The notes beneath the pieces are model-generated. The model did no database searches. It worked only from the letters and a program-made list of their open reading frames with translations, and was not told the origin of the DNA. The position numbers and the translations under genes were made by a program. This document shows, piece after piece, positions 1 to 6,300 of a DNA stretch of 11,055 nt (its first letter is position 1; each line of letters opens with the position of its first letter). Origin of the DNA: Phoronis ovalis (lineage: Eukaryota; Phoronida; Phoronidae); the NCBI GenBank assembly GCA_028565635.1, contig JAOXYB010056845.1:1-11055 (forward strand), written 5' to 3'.

Positions 1-248
1 GCATCTACTTCTCACCAGCTGTAAACTTCACTAGGGCCAGTCTCTCCAACTGGCAGCATTCTTGGCTGGGGTACACTTGGAGTTGTTTACAACTCACCAA
101 ATGTCTAGTTCAAACTTAGCACTATTACCCTATTTTTATGAAATAATTCGTGTCCTATGAATATTGGTCTCCTTTCACATTTGATACAATATACTTTCCT
201 TGCCAATTTCTGCATTCTTGTTTATTCATGCTCCCTTTGTCTTTCTAG
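1..248 (+). other. 3' end of intron 1 of the UCHL3-like gene
   Basis: No coding frame here continues the protein upstream of the exon at 249. The segment ends in a pyrimidine-rich tract and the acceptor CTTTCTAG at 241-248, as expected for an intron end. The first exon, with the start codon and about 17 N-terminal residues (in relatives the Trp-Leu-Pro-Leu-Glu-type beginning), must lie to the left of the window. I see no repeat or RNA gene in this stretch apart from a short hairpin-prone CCAGT...ACTGG at about 37-56. Confidence 0.8.
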
Positions 249-380
249 TATGCCTCGAACCTGGGAGTTACCACCAGTGAATGGCAGTTTGTGGATATTT
301 TTGGGTTGGACCCAGATCTGTTAATGATGGTACCACGCCCAGTCTTGTCAGTGCTGTTGTTATACCCTACATCTGAAAAG
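249..380 (+). CDS. UCHL3: UCHL3-like exon (conventional exon 2): [14 protein letters not shown]...VPRPV
   Basis: This exon has 44 codons, phase 0 at both ends. It lies between acceptor CTTTCTAG and donor GAAAAG|GTATTG. The protein reads from YASNLGV through [14 protein letters not shown] and MVPRPV to LLLYPTSEK, matching the family segment [21 protein letters not shown]. That segment forms early helices and the first core strand and contributes to ubiquitin binding. Relative to human UCHL3 the start carries one extra residue before the Trp. Confidence 0.95.
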
Positions 381-3300
381 GTATTGTTTTTATGCATCAT
401 GTATTAATGTGTGTCATTGCTATTACTGTAGGTTTCCGAGTTATGCTCTGACCGGATAATGTACTAAGTACTGGTTTGTGACAGCTACCCAGATTTTTCT
501 GACGTCATCAGCTTAGCCTGTCAGGGAATTGCTGGGGAAACACAGAATCCTGAATTCCGTATACATAAATATATACACACAAGCACTAGTTTATGTATTT
601 AGAGGGATAGGGATCATCAGACTATTCAGGTAGATAGAGTGGGGGCAAACTTATTTTCCTACAGGTGTGAAAGGGATATTTTATTTTCGTGCTGTGGGAA
701 TCGTTGAATTTTATTTTGATCGTGCAATGTGATAAACGTTATGTTTCATTTTCGTGTTATAGTGTCACATAAATTTTTGTTTATGCAATAAGATTATCAT
801 TTTTATTTCTTTGCAATGAAATTGAACCTTCTTGCTTTCCCCCTTTGTAGCTGCTCTAGCGAAAATCCCTCGAGTACGCTCTAACCATTTTGAATAATTT
901 GCAGTATAATTATCTTCTTAGGAGCGTCCAATAGACTATTAGTACTGCCTACAACCTGTTTACATACAGTAATTGTTGTTGAGGTGTGAAAGGGTTATAT
1001 TATTTTCGTGACCCACGATTGCAGGAATTTATCATTTGTGATTCATCCATTTCCCCCCTCAATGGCTCGTAATAACAGATATTTCTGACGTCATTTTACC
1101 TTTTTCACAAACCTGTATGTTGTATATACAAAGGAGCATAACTCGGAAACCTACAGTAACATCAAATAATGTATATCATGCTGTAGAAAAATATATAGCC
1201 TTTTAGCAAAGGTGTATAGGATTGCTGCAATTTTCCCTGGTAGTCTGAAGAAATCCATTTGTTAGTTTGGAAGTACCTTCTCAAGAAGGTACGGAACATT
1301 TATGAATGGATTTAATATTCAGACTGGCCCTGTATTGACACTGTGGTATATGTGCGAATGTCCTAATTTGTAATCAAGGTATGGCTAGATGTAAATAAAA
1401 GCAAGTCTGGAAAATCAATTAACCCCCTAAATATTAATGCCAACACCAAACCATTAAACAACTTAAATTACAAAAAAAATCGTAATAGGAATTTAAAGAT
1501 CAAATAACTCAGTTCAAATAATTTTGGTTTGTATTGACCTCAAAATGACCCAATACTTCACAATAACCTCTAAATGACATGAAAGCTTCATTTTTGAAAG
1601 TTTCACAAAATTTGAAACTTATATTTTATTTTTTAGACTAAAGCCAACCCTTTAGGCACAGTTGAAGAGGGTGCAAGTGGTGTATTTTATATGAAGCAAA
1701 CTATTGGCAATGCATGTGGAACAGTAGCAATCATACATGCATTGGCAAACAGCACTAATAAGATTAATTTAGCTGGTAAGTGCCTGTGTTTACAGAGGCA
1801 GTTGGTTTAAGGAATTCTCGTTATTGTTTAAATAAATATTTGTGAAAAATCTGCATTACATTTTTTCACTAAAAATAAACGTTTTCTGAAACTTTTACAT
1901 TCATGCTATGTCATGGTGGTATTTTTAGACTCGTATGTGCAACGTTTTAGAACACATCATACAAATCTTAAGGTACATACTACCAGAAAATCAAGCGAAT
2001 CTAAATTGGAGCTAAGTTTTTAAGAAATAAATGAAACTCCCATTATTCGTGACCAAAATTGTAACTAATCTCTGAATTATTAATAAATGTTTAAAAAAAA
2101 GGCATTTGCTAAAAATCAAAATCCCTGGTGCATTTTAAAAATGGTTCGTAACAAATTATGGAATATTGTTTACTTGCTAAAAATATAGTTAGTGTGGATT
2201 TTGATCTACTGGATTTTCCTGTAGAATGTACCAAATGATTGTTATAAGGTGTCATTAAACACTAATTAAATTTCATATGTTTCACACAATAGTTAGAAAA
2301 TACCAATATGAGATAATTTTAATGTTAAAGTTTCAGAAAACATGTATTTTGACTTTGTAAAAAGTTCCTTGCAGATTTTTATTTAACTGTGACAAGTGTC
2401 TAGTTTAGCCCTGACAGTGTACTGAATATGTATCATTTACAGTGCATGATAAACTCTGTCAATATCTGTCAAGTTGGTTGGAGACTGGGTTTATTCAGAA
2501 TTATTTTTGTTGTGAGCAGTGTTTAGAGTTTTAGTAGTGTATGTAGAAGTGGAATGTTCGGGTTCAACTTGCACACTTGGCTATATATTGCTTTTTGATC
2601 AAATTATAATTGCAGTTGTTTAGAATATTGTTCCCTTCTTACAAAATTGTGTTATGCTCAGTCAGTACACACAACATTGTGATGTCATATTTTTATGCTG
2701 GAAACTATTAAGTTTTTCGTATTTTATAAATAAAATGCTACATTTCAAAATATTTCTTAAAATCTTTTCCTCTTTTTTTTAGCTGACAAGCCTCTTGCAC
2801 AGTTTATAGCAAAGAGTAAAGACCTAAATCCCGAGGAAAAAGCCAAAGCACTTGAAAATGAAGCGGTAGACTTGTAGTTCTATACGTACATAATTTATGT
2901 ATTTGATTCCTTGAGTTAGGTTAACACAGTCTGGAGTCAGATCAGTTATTGAACAGAGACTCAGGGTTAGGGTATTGTGCTTTAAATTTACAGAAACATT
3001 GATTAGTTTAAATCCGACATTCTAAATTCAATGAAAAACTGGAAATGACACTTTCATTCAAAACCTCTAGTGCAATATAGAATTTATATGTTTATAAACA
3101 ACACAATGGATCCATTGTCACATTTGATTTGTATTCGAAAACAAAATGTATTAGTGTAATCCACTGAAATTTCTACTAGGCATTCAATAGTAAAGAACTA
3201 GCACAGGATGTAATCCTTACAAGAAAAAATATTCCAAATATTGGTGGTAAGAACTGCGAAGCAATGAGTACAAAACTTTTAACATTTCTGGGGATTGCCA

Positions 3301-6300
3301 CTAAATTATGTTTGTAGAATTTTGACACAAGTGAATGTTTTGTTTAATAGCAAAAATTAGCAGACTGCAAGCAGTTAAATGATATATTTAGTGACAAATT
3401 AATGTTTCAGGGAATTAGTGCCTGTCATGAGTCAATTGCTCAAGAAGGGCAGACAGAAGCTCCATCTAGGGATGATGAAGTTAAGCTGCATTTTGTGGCG
3501 TTTGTGCATGCAAATGGAAATTTGTATGAATTAGGTATAAACCTTTTAAGAATGCTTTTTAATTGTTTTCATCTCATGTAATATTAAAATTTGCATCGAT
3601 ATCTGGCTGTATGTTGTCACAATATTATTATTAGAAATTAGAAAGCAGCTGGTAGATATTGCTGTGCACAGTGTTGTTTTAAAATTTGATTATTAGTATG
3701 AACTTGGTGGAGCCAGTGGACCCGAACCCAGACATACCCAGCATGCAGCTTTATGTGAATGAATTCTGCTAGTGAGCGGACAACTGCATAATTCATTCAT
3801 AAAATACAGCATGCTGGTTACTTAAGGCGACCTATGCTCCACCAGTTCCATGTAAATAGTCTATTATCCGGAATACTGGGCTACATAGTACCTGGTCTTA
3901 ATCTATTGTTTGTATGTAGGTCACATTTACATTAAGCATGGGACCTCATCAATTCAGTAGTACTATATAGGTAGATGTAGGAATATTTTGCTCCCTAAAT
4001 CATCATTTGTAATGCAATACAGTTCATGAATGGGTGGATATGGCACTTTTAATAGGTAGATGGGGAACCCAATTAATAGCCCAGTCGCATTCAAGTTAAA
4101 ACTTGAAAGTTCTAAAAGTCTCATGTATGATTATCAAAGTTGATGTCAACTCTGCATATAGTTGACACATATTTTGATAAACTACTTTATAACAGATGTT
4201 GAACATGAAAGGCCTGTTTCTTTCTGATGTACTACGATTTAATAATATGGCGCATCTACAATTTGTTTCAATATATGTGAAAGAACTTGTAGTGGTTAAG
4301 ACTATGCCATCTTAAATTAAACCCGAAGCCCCACATCTTAATGCATTATTATGATAAATATACCTACATACCATGTGCCTTCTGGTGACACCTTTATCTA
4401 TGTAACAGCTGAACCTGTCTACAAATGTGATGTAATAAAAGAATGGACAATGCAAAATGAGAAGCAACGTTGTCTACTCCAGCTATTCTATCATGTTGAT
4501 TGATTCTGAATAAGCCATGGAGTAATCCATACTGCATTATTCATTTGAAGTCGCTCAACCAATCACTTTTTATCACCCTCTAGTAAGGCACCGAATCAGA
4601 GAGTGCTATACAAGCACACCCACAAACCTGTCTCTGAAAACTTTGTGCAGACATTCAAAAAAAATTAATCCAATGCTCTTATTGATCAAGGAAAGTAGAT
4701 TGTGTTTCTCATAAATATTCATGGATTATGGATTATGGTTGTTGATTAAATAAGAGTACCGTATTTTCTTTAAAAATCGCCCCCTGTTTTAATAATCGCC
4801 CCCTGTAGTGACTAAAATAAATCAATAATTGCCCCCTCTAATAATCGCCCCGGGGTGGCAATTTGAGTTGAAGACCCATTTGAATTAATGCAAAATAATC
4901 ACATTTTAATTCATTATTGTGTTGTTGATTGGCTCTTTTCAGATGATGTGTTGGCCCTTAAAAGGGTCATTGGGTTTTAAGGAAATATATAGTATTTATT
5001 ACTAATATTAGTAATATTTCCCCACATTATCTTTAATAAGTGTTCTGGCTCGCAAAACAAGCTTCGGATCACCTCCAGTAACATACTTGGCTGGAATTTC
5101 CATGCCGACCCCTTTGAAGATCTTGATCAGCAAGACCGCAACGAGTTAGTCATCGATGCGTCATTACCCGAAGACTCCGAAACTGTAACAACAATCCCTA
5201 ACAATGAATGTGAAGATGATGATGAAAATGATGATGATGAGTATATTCAAATTTAGGGACATTAGACTCATATAAGGAGTAGTAGTTACTTTTCAAATGC
5301 TCTATTTGTTTTTAATTGTGGCATGCATTTGTAATTGTAGTTAAAATTTGAAATAAGCTTACCGTTTGTTTAAGGTTTATGAATTTTTCTTTGGTATCAC
5401 AAACAGTAGATCTAAAAAATCTTAAATACATTCATGCTAGGAGTACAAAAAAGGAAATAATCGCCCCCTCTAATAATTGCCCCACCCTAAAAGCATTTAT
5501 TTTAAATAATCACCCAGGGCGATTATTAAAGAATATACGGTATATCGCCAGGGAGTTTGCTTTGCTTAGCAGATAAAATCTGGCAGGACAGAATGAATGG
5601 GGAGGTTTTTGCACAACTTACCTTGCCGTTAAACATAACATTATAGTCTGTGGGAATGTAGCTTTTTTTGCTGAAGTTTTTAAATTTAACTTGAATGCAA
5701 CTGGGCTAGTTATTCGGTTTCCTATCTGTTAAAAGTGTCCTAAGCAGTAAGTTAATCCACCCATTCATGAACTGTATTGCAACGATGATTTAGAGAACAC
5801 AAAATATACTTACATATACCTAGTTATATATTACTGCTAAAATAATGAGGTCCTGCTCTTAATATAAACTTGACCTAAATAAGAACAATAGATTAAGATT
5901 GGGCACTATATTGTAATCTTAATTATGTGAATGTAATGCTATCAAATAAGATCGGCAAATATTATGTATAAGTCACTACAATATTTAGGTATCAATGTTG
6001 GTATAATTAACTTTATATAACATAATGGCTAAGCATATGCATTTATTAAGTCTAATTTGATTAATTAAACACTGTGGCTGTTTAGCGTATTCCTCATGTT
6101 CAATTGAAATAGATGTCCGAAGGTTCTTAGAGTTTCCTTAGTAAACAACAATGGTGCTGTAGTGAATTAAATTCATTGGTGATTAAATTATTAATTTTTT
6201 ATAAGTTCAGCAGGATTAAATTAGGAAACCTGTTTTCTATGTGAGTCCATCCTTTTGCATGGCATAATTACGCAATATCACAGGGACTTGTTTTTAACAT

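Larger units (their letters stand above)
426..1156. mobile_element. Non-autonomous TA-flanked DNA transposon (MITE-like), 731 bp
   Basis: The ends are perfect inverted repeats of 23 bp (426-448 and 1134-1156), beginning CTGTAGGTTTCCGAGTTATG. Both ends are flanked directly by TA (424-425 and 1157-1158), the target duplication typical of Tc1/mariner/pogo-type elements. No transposase frame is present. Subterminal positions share further features: the palindrome TGACGTCA at 500-507 and 1086-1093, and a 29-bp near-repeat at 663-691 and 982-1010 in direct orientation. A superfamily other than Tc1/mariner is possible because I judge only from the ends. Confidence 0.85.
381..1636 (+). other. Intron 2 of the UCHL3-like gene
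   Basis: This GT-AG intron of 1,256 bp has donor GTATTG and acceptor TTTTTTAG. About two thirds of it is a TA-flanked inverted-repeat element (426-1156) followed by a foldback (1235-1332). The remainder (1333-1636) is AT-rich, and I see no coding frame or RNA gene in it. Confidence 0.9.
4759..5540. mobile_element. Nested 782-bp TA-flanked element, pogo/Tigger-like, non-autonomous
   Basis: The ends CCGTATTTTCTTTAAAAATC and, on the opposite strand, CCGTATATTCTTTAATAATC are inverted repeats of about 27 bp. They are followed by CGCCC and flanked exactly by TA (4757-4758 and 5541-5542). The subterminal regions carry repeated AAT(C/T)GCCCC motifs. Inside, 5041-5256 is open on the plus strand and ends in an acidic tail like that of many pogo/Tigger transposases. 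TA duplication, TIR form and acidic tail together suggest Tc1/mariner-pogo. The family name is inference, while the insertion boundaries are seen directly. Confidence 0.85.
3876..5920. mobile_element. Decayed DNA transposon with TIRs of about 225 bp, interrupted by a nested element
   Basis: The left arm (3876-4100) and right arm (5685-5920) are inverted copies. Segment 4013-4039 is the exact reverse complement of 5755-5781, and similarity continues outward through CTTAATCTATTG / CAATAGATTAAG and inward through GCATTCAAGTTAAA / TTTAACTTGAATGC. Removing the nested insertion leaves about 1.26 kb. Outer ends are approximate because the tips have diverged, and I cannot identify the target-site duplication, so the superfamily is not assigned. 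A 50-codon open frame (4351-4503) lies between the arms. Confidence 0.75.

Noticed and set aside
500-507. TGACGTCA as a working CRE enhancer of the gene
   Set aside because: It lies inside a transposon and recurs symmetrically in the other arm, so its presence is explained by the element. No evidence of regulation is visible.
2783-2877. Exon 4 reading through its donor to end in Val-Asp-Leu-stop
   Set aside because: It would give a truncated enzyme lacking the catalytic His and Asp. The GT donor joins exactly in phase to exon 5, whose sequence continues the UCH alignment without gap.
5379-5576. Open frame of 65 codons on the plus strand
   Set aside because: It runs across the right end of the nested element, over its motif array, TIR and TA junction, so it cannot be an intact gene. 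Composition is that of chance.
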